This document shows, one piece after another, positions 52,354 to 61,217 of a stretch of 64,000 nucleotides of DNA. The stretch's first letter is position 1; each line of letters starts with the position of its first letter. The translations under genes were made by a program, and so were the position numbers. The notes beneath the pieces were generated by a model, which ran no database searches, had not been told where the DNA came from, and saw nothing but the letters and a program-made list of their open reading frames with translations. This DNA comes from Bordetella ansorpii. Its GTDB lineage: Bacteria > Pseudomonadota > Gammaproteobacteria > Burkholderiales > Burkholderiaceae_B. The stretch is taken from positions 1,043,425 to 1,107,424 of the forward strand of contig NZ_FKBS01000029.1 of NCBI RefSeq assembly GCF_900078315.1, read 5' to 3'.

Positions 52354-53277
52354 ATGGCCACCCGCACCCTCTGGAAAGGCGCGATCTCGTTCGGCCTGGT
52401 TCATATCCCGGTCGGCCTGCACACGGCCGCCACGGAATCGGGCGTGGACTTCGACTGGCTGGACAAGCGGTCGATGGACCCGGTGGGCTACAAGCGGATC
52501 AACAAGCGCACCGGCAAGGAAATCGACCGGGACAACATCGTCAAGGGCGTCCAGTACGAAAAGGGCGAGTACGTCATCATCTCGCCCGAAGAGATCGAGC
52601 AGGCCTATCCCCGCACCACGCAGACCATCGAGATCCAGATGTTCGTCGAGGCGGCGCAGGTGTCTTTCGTGTATCTGGAACGCCCCTACTACATCGAACC
52701 GATCAACAAAGGCCACAAGGTGTACGCCCTGTTGCGGGACACGCTGGCCAAGAGCGGCAAGATCGGCATCGCCAAGGTCGTCATCCAGACCAAGCAGCAC
52801 CTGGCGGCGCTGGTGCCGTCGGGCGATGCCCTGATCCTGAACCTGATGCGCTGGGGCGACGAGGTCAAGCCGGTATCCGACCTGGATCTGCCCCGCGCCG
52901 GGGCCCGGGCCATGGCGCCGAGCGCCAGTGAACTGAAGATGGCGCGCATGCTGATCGACGACATGTCCGGCGACTGGAATCCGGAGGACTTCAAGGACGA
53001 ATTCCGCGAAGCCATCATGAGTCTGGTGGACAAGAAGGTGAAGGCCGGCAAGACCAAGACCGTGATCGAGCCGCAGGAAGAGACGCCGCGCTATGAGGGC
53101 GACAACGTCATCGACCTGACCGAACTGCTGCAGCGCAGCCTGAAGGGCAAGCGGGGGGCATCGGCGAAGGCGGCGCGCAAACCGGCCGCCAAGCAGACCG
53201 CGAAGAAGACGCCCGCCAAGCGGACGGCGAAGAAACCGGCCGCCAAGGCAGGGGCCCGCGCTCGCAAGGCGGCCTGA
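52354..53277 (+). CDS. ku: Ku protein for non-homologous end joining
   Basis: Bacterial Ku is a homodimeric ring that threads onto broken DNA ends and recruits LigD. The core of about 255 residues is typical: TRTLWKGAISFGLVHIPVGL, EKGEYVIISPEEIEQAYP and the VIQTKQHLAALVPSGDALIL bridge region. It is followed by the minimal C-terminal region and an extended lysine/alanine-rich tail (KKTPAKRTAKKPAAK) of about 45 residues. Such tails aid DNA binding and threading in other species. The start at 52354 has GGAGG five bases upstream. The gene is two bases away from ligD, so the pair is an NHEJ operon. Confidence 0.96.
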   Translation: MATRTLWKGAISFGLVHIPVGLHTAATESGVDFDWLDKRSMDPVGYKRINKRTGKEIDRDNIVKGVQYEKGEYVIISPEEIEQAYPRTTQTIEIQMFVEAAQVSFVYLERPYYIEPINKGHKVYALLRDTLAKSGKIGIAKVVIQTKQHLAALVPSGDALILNLMRWGDEVKPVSDLDLPRAGARAMAPSASELKMARMLIDDMSGDWNPEDFKDEFREAIMSLVDKKVKAGKTKTVIEPQEETPRYEGDNVIDLTELLQRSLKGKRGASAKAARKPAAKQTAKKTPAKRTAKKPAAKAGARARKAA

Positions 53278-53279
53278 CC

Positions 53280-55823
53280 ATGCCCGCCACGCTGAAGACC
53301 TATCGCCAGAAGCGGGATTTCAAGGCCACCACCGAACCCAGGGGTGGCGGCCGCGCCAACCCGCGCCAGCCTGCCTTCGTCATCCAGAAGCATTGGGCCA
53401 CGCGGCTGCACTATGACCTGCGGCTGGAACTGGACGGCGCGATGAAGAGCTGGGCCGTACCCAAGGGCCCCTGCTACGACCCGTCCATCAAACGCATGGC
53501 CGTGCAGGTCGAGGACCATCCCATCGCCTACAACCAGTTCGAAGGCAATATTCCCAAGGGCCAATACGGCGCGGGCAAGGTCATCATCTGGGACGAAGGC
53601 ACCTGGGAACCGCTGGGCGATCCGCGCCAGGGCTATCGCCAGGGGCACCTGAAATTCGCGCTGCACGGATCGAAGATGCAGGGCGAATGGGCGCTGGTGC
53701 GGCTGCGGCGGGATGAGAAGAAACCGACCTGGCTGCTGATCAAGGACCGCGACGAGTTCGCGCGCGACGAGGGGGATTTCAGCGTGGTGGACGAGATGCC
53801 GGACAGCGTGGTGCCTTTGCGCGGCAAGGCCACCGGGAAGCCGGGCGAACGCGGGGCCGAGGCCCGCGGCGACGACCTGCCCGGCGTATCCTGCGCGCTG
53901 CCCCGGACCCTGTCCCCGCAGCTCGCCACCCTGGTGGAACATGCCCCCGCGTCGCCGCAAGACTGGCTGTACGAACTGAAGTTCGACGGCTACCGCATCC
54001 TGGCCCGTATCGAGGCAGGCGAAGCCCGGCTGTACACCCGCAACGGCCACGACTGGACCGCCAGGCTGCCGCAGATCGCGCAGGCGCTGGGCCGCGCGAA
54101 GGCCGACGGCTGGATCGATGGCGAGATCGTCGTCATGGACGAACACGGCGTGCCCAGCTTCCAGGCCCTGCAGAACGCCTTCGACGCCGAGCGCCCCGCC
54201 CGCATCCAGTTCTTCGCCTTCGACATGCCCTACGTGGCGGGCCGCGACCTGCGCGGCGAGCCGCTGCACCTGCGGCGCGCGCTGCTCGAACAGATGATCG
54301 CGCCCATCCGCCGCAAGGCCGTGCAGTTCAGCGCGGCGCTGGACGCCCGCCCCGAGGATCTCGTGGCCAGCGCCTGCCGCATGGGTCTGGAAGGCATCAT
54401 CGGCAAGCGGCGCGATTCGACCTACGTGTCGCGCCGCTCGGACAGCTGGATCAAGCTGAAATGCGGCCAGCGGCAGGAGTTCGTGGTGGTGGGCTACACC
54501 GCCCCCAAGGGCAGCCGCGTGGGCTTTGGCGCGCTGGCGCTGGCCGTGCACGACGAAGGGGGCACGCTGCGCTATGCCGGCAACGTCGGCTCGGGTGTCG
54601 ACGATGCGCGGCTCGCGCGGATGAAAAAACAGCTCGACGCCTTGCGCACCGACGATTGCCCCCTGGCCAGCGCCAAGGGCGTGCAAGGCCGTCCGCAATG
54701 GGTGAGGCCGGAGCTGGTGGCCGAGGTGTCGTTCAGCGAATGGACGCAGTCCGGCCATGCGCGCCACCCCGTTTTCCGCGGGCTGCGCACCGACAAGCCC
54801 GCGCAGGCCATCATGCGGGAGCAGCCGCTCGATCCGCAGCGCATCGAGCATGAGGAACCAGCGAAGACCGGCGGCAAGCGGGCGGCCAGAACGAAGCCGG
54901 CGCCGTCCGCCCCGGCGAGCAAGACCGCCCGGGCGAAGACGGCATCGCCGCACGAAAACATCGGCAGACTCTCGCACCCCGAACGCGTCATTGACCCCTC
55001 CACCGGGCTGACCAAACTGGACCTGGCCCGATACTACGGACTGGTCGCCCCGCTGATGATGCCGCATCTGAAGGCCCGCCCCGTCGCCTTCATGCGGGCT
55101 CCTCAGGGCGTCGACCACCAGCAGTTCTTCCAGAAGCACCTGGACCACGACATCGCCGGCGTGAAGCCGCTGCCCCGGAAGCTGAGCCCCGACCATCCCC
55201 CCATGATGGAAGTGATGTCCGACCTGGGCATCCTGTCCGCCGCGCAGATGAACGTCGTCGAGTTCCACACCTGGAATGCCGTCAAGACCGCCATCGCCCG
55301 TCCCGACCGCATGCTGTTCGACCTGGATCCCGGCGAGGGCGTGCCGTGGAAGGCGATGCAGGAAGCCGCGCGGTTGCTGCACGCTCTGCTGCACGAACTG
55401 CACTTGAAATGCTGGCTGAAGACCAGCGGCGGCAAGGGCCTGCACGTCGTCGTCCCGTTGCGCAGACAATACGATTGGGACACCGTCCGCCACTTCTCGG
55501 AAGCCATCGTCCGCCACCTCGCCGGCACCGTGCCAGACCGCTTCGTCGCCAAGAGCGGGCCGAAGAACCGCGTCGGCAAGATCTTCGTCGACTACCTGCG
55601 CAACGGCTTCGGCGCCACCACCGTCGCCGCCTGGTCCGCCCGCGCCCGCCCCGGCCTGGGCATCTCGGTGCCGGTTGCCTGGGACGAACTGCCCAAGCTG
55701 TCCGGCTCGGCGCATTGGACCATCTCCGACATCCATGACCGGCTGGATGTCGGCAACGCGCCCTGGAACGATTACGCGGCGCAATCGCTGGGCAAGGCGA
55801 TGAAGGCGCTGGATTTTCCATAG
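53280..55823 (+). CDS. ligD: Multifunctional DNA ligase D
   Basis: This is a three-domain end-joining enzyme in the order phosphoesterase, ligase, polymerase, 847 residues. The 3'-phosphoesterase domain (about 1-170) has HWATRLHYDLRLELDG, including conserved His and Asp, and FEGNIPKGQYGAG. The ATP-dependent ligase (about 210-530) has the nucleotidyl lysine K234 in LKFDGYR, DGEIVVMDE (motif III) and SDSWIKLKCG (motif V). A basic linker (about 535-560) leads to the primase-like polymerase domain with LFDLDPGEG (metal-binding DxD near 680) and KTSGGKGLHVVVPL. All catalytic motifs appear intact. It is cotranscribed with ku. Confidence 0.97.
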   Translation: MPATLKTYRQKRDFKATTEPRGGGRANPRQPAFVIQKHWATRLHYDLRLELDGAMKSWAVPKGPCYDPSIKRMAVQVEDHPIAYNQFEGNIPKGQYGAGKVIIWDEGTWEPLGDPRQGYRQGHLKFALHGSKMQGEWALVRLRRDEKKPTWLLIKDRDEFARDEGDFSVVDEMPDSVVPLRGKATGKPGERGAEARGDDLPGVSCALPRTLSPQLATLVEHAPASPQDWLYELKFDGYRILARIEAGEARLYTRNGHDWTARLPQIAQALGRAKADGWIDGEIVVMDEHGVPSFQALQNAFDAERPARIQFFAFDMPYVAGRDLRGEPLHLRRALLEQMIAPIRRKAVQFSAALDARPEDLVASACRMGLEGIIGKRRDSTYVSRRSDSWIKLKCGQRQEFVVVGYTAPKGSRVGFGALALAVHDEGGTLRYAGNVGSGVDDARLARMKKQLDALRTDDCPLASAKGVQGRPQWVRPELVAEVSFSEWTQSGHARHPVFRGLRTDKPAQAIMREQPLDPQRIEHEEPAKTGGKRAARTKPAPSAPASKTARAKTASPHENIGRLSHPERVIDPSTGLTKLDLARYYGLVAPLMMPHLKARPVAFMRAPQGVDHQQFFQKHLDHDIAGVKPLPRKLSPDHPPMMEVMSDLGILSAAQMNVVEFHTWNAVKTAIARPDRMLFDLDPGEGVPWKAMQEAARLLHALLHELHLKCWLKTSGGKGLHVVVPLRRQYDWDTVRHFSEAIVRHLAGTVPDRFVAKSGPKNRVGKIFVDYLRNGFGATTVAAWSARARPGLGISVPVAWDELPKLSGSAHWTISDIHDRLDVGNAPWNDYAAQSLGKAMKALDFP

Positions 55824-56045
55824 CGCACGCGTTTTCGCAAGAGAGTCCGTGGCGGTCGGGCCAGAAGCGCCCGATCCGCCGGCAGCAGGCCGGATCCGCC
55901 CCTAAGACCATGGTGTTACCCCCGCCGCGCAGGCGTCCCCGCCCGGCCAAGGCGATCTCCCTGCCCACGGCATACCATCGTGCAATGGTGCATCGCGGCA
56001 TGGAAAGGCTACCGTCACGCCTTCCCTCCCTCCCGACCCGCGCCC

Positions 56046-57143
56046 ATGACCCGACTCGCCTGCACGCGCCGCGCCACGTCCGCCGCCTTCTTCTTCCTCG
56101 CCGCCGCCGGCGCCGCACACGCCCAATCGTCCGTCACCCTGTACGGCCGCCTGAACACCGCCCTGGAACACAGCTGGGTCAGCGGCTCCGGCAACGACCA
56201 GAGCGGCACCCGCATGACCAACAACCGCTCCGTCTTCGGCCTGCGGGGCACCGAAGCCCTGGGAGGCGGATGGTCGGCCGTGTTCCAGATCGAAAGCGGC
56301 ATCTCGCTGGCCACGGGCCAAGGCCAGATCGCCAGCCGCAACACCCGCGTCGGCCTGGACTCCCCCTACGGCACGTTCTTCCTGGGTCAATGGCACACCG
56401 CCTACACCGAATCGACCACGGCCTTCGATCCGTACTATCCGACCACCGCGGGCTACATGTCCCTGATCGGCAACGGGTCGGCCGCGCAGACCGACAACGT
56501 CGAGAACACCAGTTCGTTCGACCGCCGCCAGAAGAACTCGCTGCACTACCGCTCGCCCATCGTGAACGGTTTCAGCGGCGGGTTCTCGTGGGGCCTGCCG
56601 CAGGAACGCGGCGTCGACCCGCGCAATCCGCAGCTTTTCTCCTGGTCGGGCAAGTACACCGATGGCGCGCTGAGCCTGGTGCTGGCCTACGAACTGCACC
56701 GCAACTACCAGGCGGCGGGCACGCAGGACCATGCCATCAAGACCGGCGTGTCCTATCAGTTCCCGACCACGCTGGTCAGCCTGGTGTTCGAGCAGTTGCG
56801 CTACGAGACACCCACGGGCACGCTGTCGCGCAAGGGCTATTACGCCTCGGTGAAGCAGCGACTGTGGGGCGGCAACCTGATCGGCGCGGTGGGCGTGGCG
56901 GCTAACGGCACGGGCAGCGCCCGGCAGGCGGTGGGCTTCGTCAGCAGCGGCCCGGATACCGGCGCGATCCAGTACACGCTGGGCTACGACTATGCGCTAT
57001 CCAAGCGCACCTCGCTGTACACGTATTACTCGAAGATCAAGAACCGCGGCAACGCGGCCTACGACTTCGCCATCAACGACATTCCGGTGTCGGCGGGCGC
57101 CAGCCCGCAGACCCTCGCGATCGGGCTGCGGCACTATTTCTGA
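56046..57143 (+). CDS. Gram-negative general porin
   Basis: This 365-residue trimeric-type porin resembles the betaproteobacterial porins of Bordetella and Neisseria (OmpC-like, PF13609). The signal peptide ends AAGAAHAQ, and the first strand is the family-typical SSVTLYGRLNTALEH. RSVFGLRGTEALGGGWSAVFQIE and RNTRVGLDSPYGTFFLGQW follow, with a terminal TLAIGLRHYF ending in Phe for BAM recognition. The start at 56046 fits the signal peptide. The 222-base gap after ligD has GC-rich inverted stretches, so it is probably a separate unit. It passes small hydrophilic solutes; no specificity is evident. Confidence 0.93.
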   Translation: MTRLACTRRATSAAFFFLAAAGAAHAQSSVTLYGRLNTALEHSWVSGSGNDQSGTRMTNNRSVFGLRGTEALGGGWSAVFQIESGISLATGQGQIASRNTRVGLDSPYGTFFLGQWHTAYTESTTAFDPYYPTTAGYMSLIGNGSAAQTDNVENTSSFDRRQKNSLHYRSPIVNGFSGGFSWGLPQERGVDPRNPQLFSWSGKYTDGALSLVLAYELHRNYQAAGTQDHAIKTGVSYQFPTTLVSLVFEQLRYETPTGTLSRKGYYASVKQRLWGGNLIGAVGVAANGTGSARQAVGFVSSGPDTGAIQYTLGYDYALSKRTSLYTYYSKIKNRGNAAYDFAINDIPVSAGASPQTLAIGLRHYF

Positions 57144-57171
57144 TGGGATGGGCCAGGCCGCGCCGGGCATG

Positions 57172-57189
57172 GGCGTCATGCCTGACGCC
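57172..57189. terminator. Hairpin between porin and the convergent gene
   Basis: GGCGTCA (57172-57178) and TGACGCC (57183-57189) pair perfectly around a four-base loop in the 46-base gap between two convergent stop codons. There is no T-tract, but the position is right for a shared terminator. Confidence 0.5.
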
Positions 57190-57738
57190 TCACCGGATGC
57201 TCAGGTCTTCCTTGCGCACGCGCTTCAGGATGCGGAAGCTGGTGGGCGGCGCGAAATGATGCCGCCCGCGTGGTTCGAACGGCGTGCCGTCGAAATGCGC
57301 CGTGATGCGTTGCAGCATCGCCTCGGCCATCTGCTGCGCCGCGTGGTCGACGGACTCGTCCTCGACCGTCCAGCCTTCCAGGCCAGGCATCCAGAACATG
57401 ACGTACTGCTGCCCCACCTTGGCGCTGCAATCGAACACGGCGTATTCGTACTCGGACGACACCCGCACGCCCATCCTGAACGGCACGGCGCCCGACGCAT
57501 CGGGCGGGGCAAAGTCGATCACGCTGCAGACGGTGCCGCTGTCTGGACGAGGCTCGATCAAGGAAAAGAACTCCACGCCCCGGTCGGACAGCGACGTCTC
57601 CGGCTCGGCGTTCACGGCCGTCAGCAACCGCGTCTCGAGCGCCTGCTCCACCGCGTTGATGGCGATGTGGACCTGCCGCAGATACCGGTCCATCTCGGCG
57701 CGCTGCTGGTCGAGATAGCGAAAGATTCCCTCGTACAT
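57190..57738 (-). CDS. Hypothetical protein, 182 residues
   Basis: I recognise no family. The protein is soluble without a signal: an N-terminal helical part (FRYLDQQRAEMDRYLRQVH, VEQALETRLL), a beta-rich middle (FFSLIEPRPDSGTVCSVIDF, YEYAVFDCSAKVGQQYVMFW) and a C-terminal helix with QQMAEAMLQRITAHFDG. The start at 57738 is preferred because GAGGA lies five bases upstream; an ATG four codons earlier is possible. It converges on the porin gene and has no operon partner. Confidence 0.65.
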   Translation of the reverse strand: MYEGIFRYLDQQRAEMDRYLRQVHIAINAVEQALETRLLTAVNAEPETSLSDRGVEFFSLIEPRPDSGTVCSVIDFAPPDASGAVPFRMGVRVSSEYEYAVFDCSAKVGQQYVMFWMPGLEGWTVEDESVDHAAQQMAEAMLQRITAHFDGTPFEPRGRHHFAPPTSFRILKRVRKEDLSIR

Positions 57739-58597
57739 GACGATCCTCATTTCGAGACTTGCCGAAGTGACGTCGGAGGTCGATCAGCGATGTTGCGATC
57801 CGCCGCATGTACAGCGACGGCAGTGCCGCGGCGCCAGTTATCCAGTAAACACCCGCTAGAGCGTCAAGACAACAAGCCATTGAAACAGTGTAGCCAAGAG
57901 GGAATGGCGGCGGTGGAAAAGGCATTCATGGCATATCCCCAAAGCAATCTGGCCGATTATGCCATCGCGTCGGGGCAAACCCGAATGGCAGGCGCTCGCG
58001 CATCCTGAAGCAACTGCGCGCGGCGCAGGCCGACGCATCCCGGCCCGGCAGCGACGCCATTGCCCGCCGCGCCCCGCGCCGCGCGGACCCGCGCGGTTTT
58101 GTTGCGGCGCACCCAGCCGCCCAACGAGCCCTCCGCGGGCCGTGAACATGCACCATCCTTTGTTCGCACCAAAGTCCAGCTTAAGAAATGGCTAATAGCC
58201 AGTCGGAGGGGCGTCGGGCAGAGTGCTCCTCGCAACGGCGCACGCTCGCATCGAAGACACGGGGTCCCACCCGGCACACACGAAGCGCCCGAGCCCTGCT
58301 TCAGGCAGAACAATAAGGAGACAACGCGACGATGGACCATTGTTGGAAACGGCTGCCCGGCGCAGGCGCCGTCCCGCACGCCGATAGCGCGACGGCCGCC
58401 CTGCATGGCCAGGCCGGCCCGGCCCCGCTCCCCCTCAAGAACACGTCCGATCCGCGGCGCGGCGCCGACTGCTGACGCGCGGGCCGCCGCCGCGGCCGGT
58501 GCGCGCGCGATCCGCGCGGCGCATGGCCTGGCCGCTCCCCCACACGCAACGGTCCCCGGCCTGGGACCGGCGCGCATCCCTCACGAAGGAGACACGT
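57739..58597. other. Long region without a convincing gene, upstream of the ABC transporter operon
   Basis: This stretch of 859 bases lies between divergent genes. Open frames here on both strands are GC-driven and lack similarity, start signals or normal amino-acid composition. It contains a possible short gene at 58332 and two good Shine-Dalgarno sequences: one 11 bases before that ORF, the other at 58586-58591 directly before the transporter permease. The promoter of the transporter operon must lie in it. I could not single out -35 and -10 elements. Confidence 0.6.
58332..58475 (+). CDS. Possible 47-residue leader ORF before the transporter operon
   Basis: An ATG at 58332 has AAGGAG 11 bases upstream (58316-58321), slightly long spacing. 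The peptide MDHCWKRLPGAGAVPHADSA continues through a Pro/Ala-rich end to TGA at 58473-58475. It has no similarity I recognise. It could be a regulatory leader, the remains of a gene for a binding protein, or chance in GC-rich DNA. Confidence 0.22.
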   Translation: MDHCWKRLPGAGAVPHADSATAALHGQAGPAPLPLKNTSDPRRGADC

Positions 58598-59503
58598 TTG
58601 AGCTGGGATATCTTGCAATTGGCCCTCGTGGACGGCGTGGCGTATGCCAGCCTGCTGTTCCTGGTCTCGATGGGCCTGACGCTGGTGTTCGGCGTCATGG
58701 GCATCCTGAACGTCGCGCACGGGGCCTTCTATGCCTACGGCGGCTATGCCGCGGCCTCGTTCGTCATGTTCCTGGCGCCGCGCACCGAATCGTCCATCCT
58801 GCTGTTCCTGGCCCTGTTCGCCGCCGCCATCGTGGCCGGCCTGATACTGGGCGGGCTGCTCGAATTCGTGCTGATCCGCCGCGCGCAGAACTACGACCCC
58901 ATCCTGAAGCTGCTGCTGACCTTCGGCGCGTTCCTCATGCTGGAAGACATCCAGCGCATGATCTGGGGCGCGCAGCCCTACACGGCCAGCGAGGTCGTCA
59001 GCCGGCTGGGCAACATCGAGATCGGCGAGATGACCTACACCACGTACCAGTTGCTGGTGGTGCCTGCCGTGGCGCTGCTGGCCTACGCGGTGCTCGAATG
59101 GTTCCTGCATCGCACCCGGCTGGGCAAGCAGACCGTCGCCACCACGCACCACCGCGAGGTCGCCACCTCGCTGGGCATCAACACCAAGAAGATCGGCCTG
59201 GCCACCTTCGTGATCGCCACGGTGCTGGGCGCCCTGGGCGGTGCGCTGGCCGCGCCCACCACGTCGCTGGTGCCGGGCGCGGGCACCGACATGACGGTGC
59301 TGTCCTTCGCCGTGGTGGCCACGGCCGGCCTGGGCCAGATCACCGGCGCACTGATCGCCTCGCTGATGATCGGCATCGTGCGCGCCCTCTCCGTCTACGT
59401 CGCACCCGAACTCGAGGTCGCCATTCCCTACATCATCATGGTGCTGGTCCTGATCGTCCGGCCCAATGGCCTGTTCACCGTGGCCCAGGCGAGGAAGATC
59501 TGA
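58598..59503 (+). CDS. Branched-chain amino acid-type ABC transporter permease (LivH family), TTG start
   Basis: This is a 301-residue inner-membrane permease. Eight or so helices are seen, with the family signature LTLVFGVMGILNVAHGAFYAYGG at the start (quoted in parts: GVMGILNVAHG, FYAYGGYAAAS). GLGQITGALIASLMIGIVRAL and LVLIVRPNGLF close the protein. The start is TTG at 58598, six bases after a perfect AAGGAG; no in-frame ATG lies between the ribosome-binding site and the homologous region. The next permease gene overlaps the stop as TGATG. Transport is of a small carboxylate, amino acid or amide taken up via a periplasmic binding protein, which is not encoded upstream in this window. Confidence 0.9.
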   Translation: MSWDILQLALVDGVAYASLLFLVSMGLTLVFGVMGILNVAHGAFYAYGGYAAASFVMFLAPRTESSILLFLALFAAAIVAGLILGGLLEFVLIRRAQNYDPILKLLLTFGAFLMLEDIQRMIWGAQPYTASEVVSRLGNIEIGEMTYTTYQLLVVPAVALLAYAVLEWFLHRTRLGKQTVATTHHREVATSLGINTKKIGLATFVIATVLGALGGALAAPTTSLVPGAGTDMTVLSFAVVATAGLGQITGALIASLMIGIVRALSVYVAPELEVAIPYIIMVLVLIVRPNGLFTVAQARKI

Positions 59504-60477
59504 TGAAAGTCGTTGCATCGAGCCTGATCGCCGCCGTGGCCGCGATGGCCATCGGCCTGGGCTGGGCCTGGACCATCACGCCCATCGTCTTCGGCCTGAC
59601 CTACGCCATCGCCGCGCTGGGCGTGTCGGTGATGGCACGCGCCGGACAAGTCTCGTTCGGCCACGCCATGTACGCCTGCATCTCGGCCTACACCGTCGCC
59701 TTCGTGTCGCGCGCCATGCCGGGTGCCGATGCGCTGGTCCTCATCCTGGCCGGCGCCGCCGCCAGCTTCGTGGCCGCGCTGCTGATCGGATCGTTCGTGG
59801 TGCGCTACCGCGGCATCTTCTTCGGCATGCTGAACCTGGCGCTGAGCATGGTGCTGTTCGCCCTGCTGGGCAAGCTCTACGAATACACCGGCGGCTCGGA
59901 CGGCATCCGCATCCCGCGTCCCAGCCTGGCCGGCATGGCGCTCGAACGCGTGCCGTTCGAGCGCGGCCTGCTGGCCCTGTCGCTGGTGCTGTCGCTGGCG
60001 CTGGCCTGGTGGGTGCAGCGTTACTTCCGCTCGGGCAGCGGCCAGGCGCTGGCCGCCATCAAAACCAACGAGACCCGCATCGAATACCTGGGCTACTCGG
60101 CGTACGGCATCCTGTGGAAGGGCTACCTGCTGTCCGCCGTGGTGGTGGGCATCTCGGGTGCGCTGCTGGCCCTGATGCAGGGCCTGGTCACGCCCGACCT
60201 GGGCTCGTGGCTGCGTTCCGGTGAATTCGTCTTCATCACCATCCTGGGCGGCGCGGGCCATGCGGCCGGGGCCTTCCTGGGCGCAGCCGCCTTCGAAACC
60301 GTCAAGCTGGTGTCGGCGGCCTATTTCCCCGGGCTGTGGCAGTTCGTGCTGGGGCTGACGCTGATCCTGGTGATCTTCCTGTTCCCCACCGGTTTCGTGG
60401 GCCAGATCAGCAAGCGCATGGGCCGCCGCCCGCAACGCGGCCTGGCGACCCGCACGGCGACGGGAGCACAAGCATGA
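59503..60477 (+). CDS. Branched-chain amino acid-type ABC transporter permease (LivM family)
   Basis: This is the second permease subunit, 324 residues with about nine to ten membrane helices. Family motifs are YAIAALGVSVMARAGQVSFGH and, before the last third, IKTNETRIEYLGYSAYGILW, which is the coupling-helix region. ITILGGAGHAAGAFLGA follows. The start overlaps the previous stop by one base (TGATGA), and the stop overlaps the start of the ATPase gene (ATGA). Translation of the four transporter genes is therefore tightly coupled. The basic C-terminal tail (KRMGRRPQRGLATRT) is longer than needed for the fold. Confidence 0.9.
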   Translation: MKVVASSLIAAVAAMAIGLGWAWTITPIVFGLTYAIAALGVSVMARAGQVSFGHAMYACISAYTVAFVSRAMPGADALVLILAGAAASFVAALLIGSFVVRYRGIFFGMLNLALSMVLFALLGKLYEYTGGSDGIRIPRPSLAGMALERVPFERGLLALSLVLSLALAWWVQRYFRSGSGQALAAIKTNETRIEYLGYSAYGILWKGYLLSAVVVGISGALLALMQGLVTPDLGSWLRSGEFVFITILGGAGHAAGAFLGAAAFETVKLVSAAYFPGLWQFVLGLTLILVIFLFPTGFVGQISKRMGRRPQRGLATRTATGAQA

Positions 60478-61214
60478 GCGCACTGATCAAGACCACCGGC
60501 CTGTACCTGGCCTTCGGCGGGGTGGTGGCCGCCGACAACATCGACTTCGAACTGCACGAGGGCGAGCGCCTGGCCGTGATCGGCCAGAACGGCGCGGGCA
60601 AGACCACCTTCATCAACATCTGCACGGGCTACCTGCGGCCCGAACGCGGCAAAGTGTTTTTCGATGGCCGCGACGTCACGGCGATGGCGCCGCGCCGCAT
60701 CGTGCGGCTGGGCCTGGGGCGTTCGTTCCAGTTGCCGCAGCTGTTCACCGAGCACACCGTGCGCGAATGCGTCGAGATCGCCACGGCGCGCCGCAACCGC
60801 GACCTCAGTTGGTTCCGCACGCTGCAAAGCACGATTCCCGCGCATGAGGTCGACGCCACGCTCGAACTGGTGGGCCTGCGCGACGACGCTGGCGAACTCA
60901 GCGTCTCACTGCCCGAAGGCAAGCGCAAGCTGCTGGACGTGGCCATGGCGCTGGCCCTGCAACCCAAGCTGCTGATCATGGACGAGCCCACCAGCGGCGT
61001 GGCTTCCGAGGACAAGCACGGCCTGATGGAGACGGTAATGGCCGCGCTGGCCGAACGCCGCGTCACCAGCTGGTTTGTCGAACACGACGTCGACATCGTG
61101 GCGCGCTATGCCACGCGCGTGGCGGCCTGGATCGCCGGCAAGGTGGCCGCCGACGGCAGCCCCCAGGACGTATTGAACAACCCGCAGATCAAGAGCGAAG
61201 TGCTGGGAGCCTGA
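60474..61214 (+). CDS. ABC transporter ATP-binding protein (LivG family)
   Basis: This is a 246-residue ATPase that powers the permease pair. Walker A is GQNGAGKTT and the Q-loop lies in GRSFQLPQLF. The signature is SLPEGKRKLLDVAMAL, an SxxEGxR-type variant where most LivG proteins have LSYGQQR or LPYGxQR. Walker B is LLIMDEPTSGV, and the H-loop is WFVEHDVDIVARYA with His present. The signature is unusual but keeps the Ser and Gly that contact ATP, so the protein is probably active. The start overlaps the livM-type stop by four bases. Confidence 0.9.
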   Translation: MSALIKTTGLYLAFGGVVAADNIDFELHEGERLAVIGQNGAGKTTFINICTGYLRPERGKVFFDGRDVTAMAPRRIVRLGLGRSFQLPQLFTEHTVRECVEIATARRNRDLSWFRTLQSTIPAHEVDATLELVGLRDDAGELSVSLPEGKRKLLDVAMALALQPKLLIMDEPTSGVASEDKHGLMETVMAALAERRVTSWFVEHDVDIVARYATRVAAWIAGKVAADGSPQDVLNNPQIKSEVLGA

Positions 61215-61217
61215 CGC

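Noticed and set aside
53091-55784. An 897-codon minus-strand frame opposite ligD
   Set aside because: LigD has three intact catalytic domains on the plus strand; the antisense frame is a codon-bias shadow.
58060-60477. An 805-codon plus-strand frame covering the upstream region and the two permeases
   Set aside because: Only the last 324 codons match a protein (the LivM-type permease). The rest is out of frame with the LivH-type gene and compositionally abnormal.
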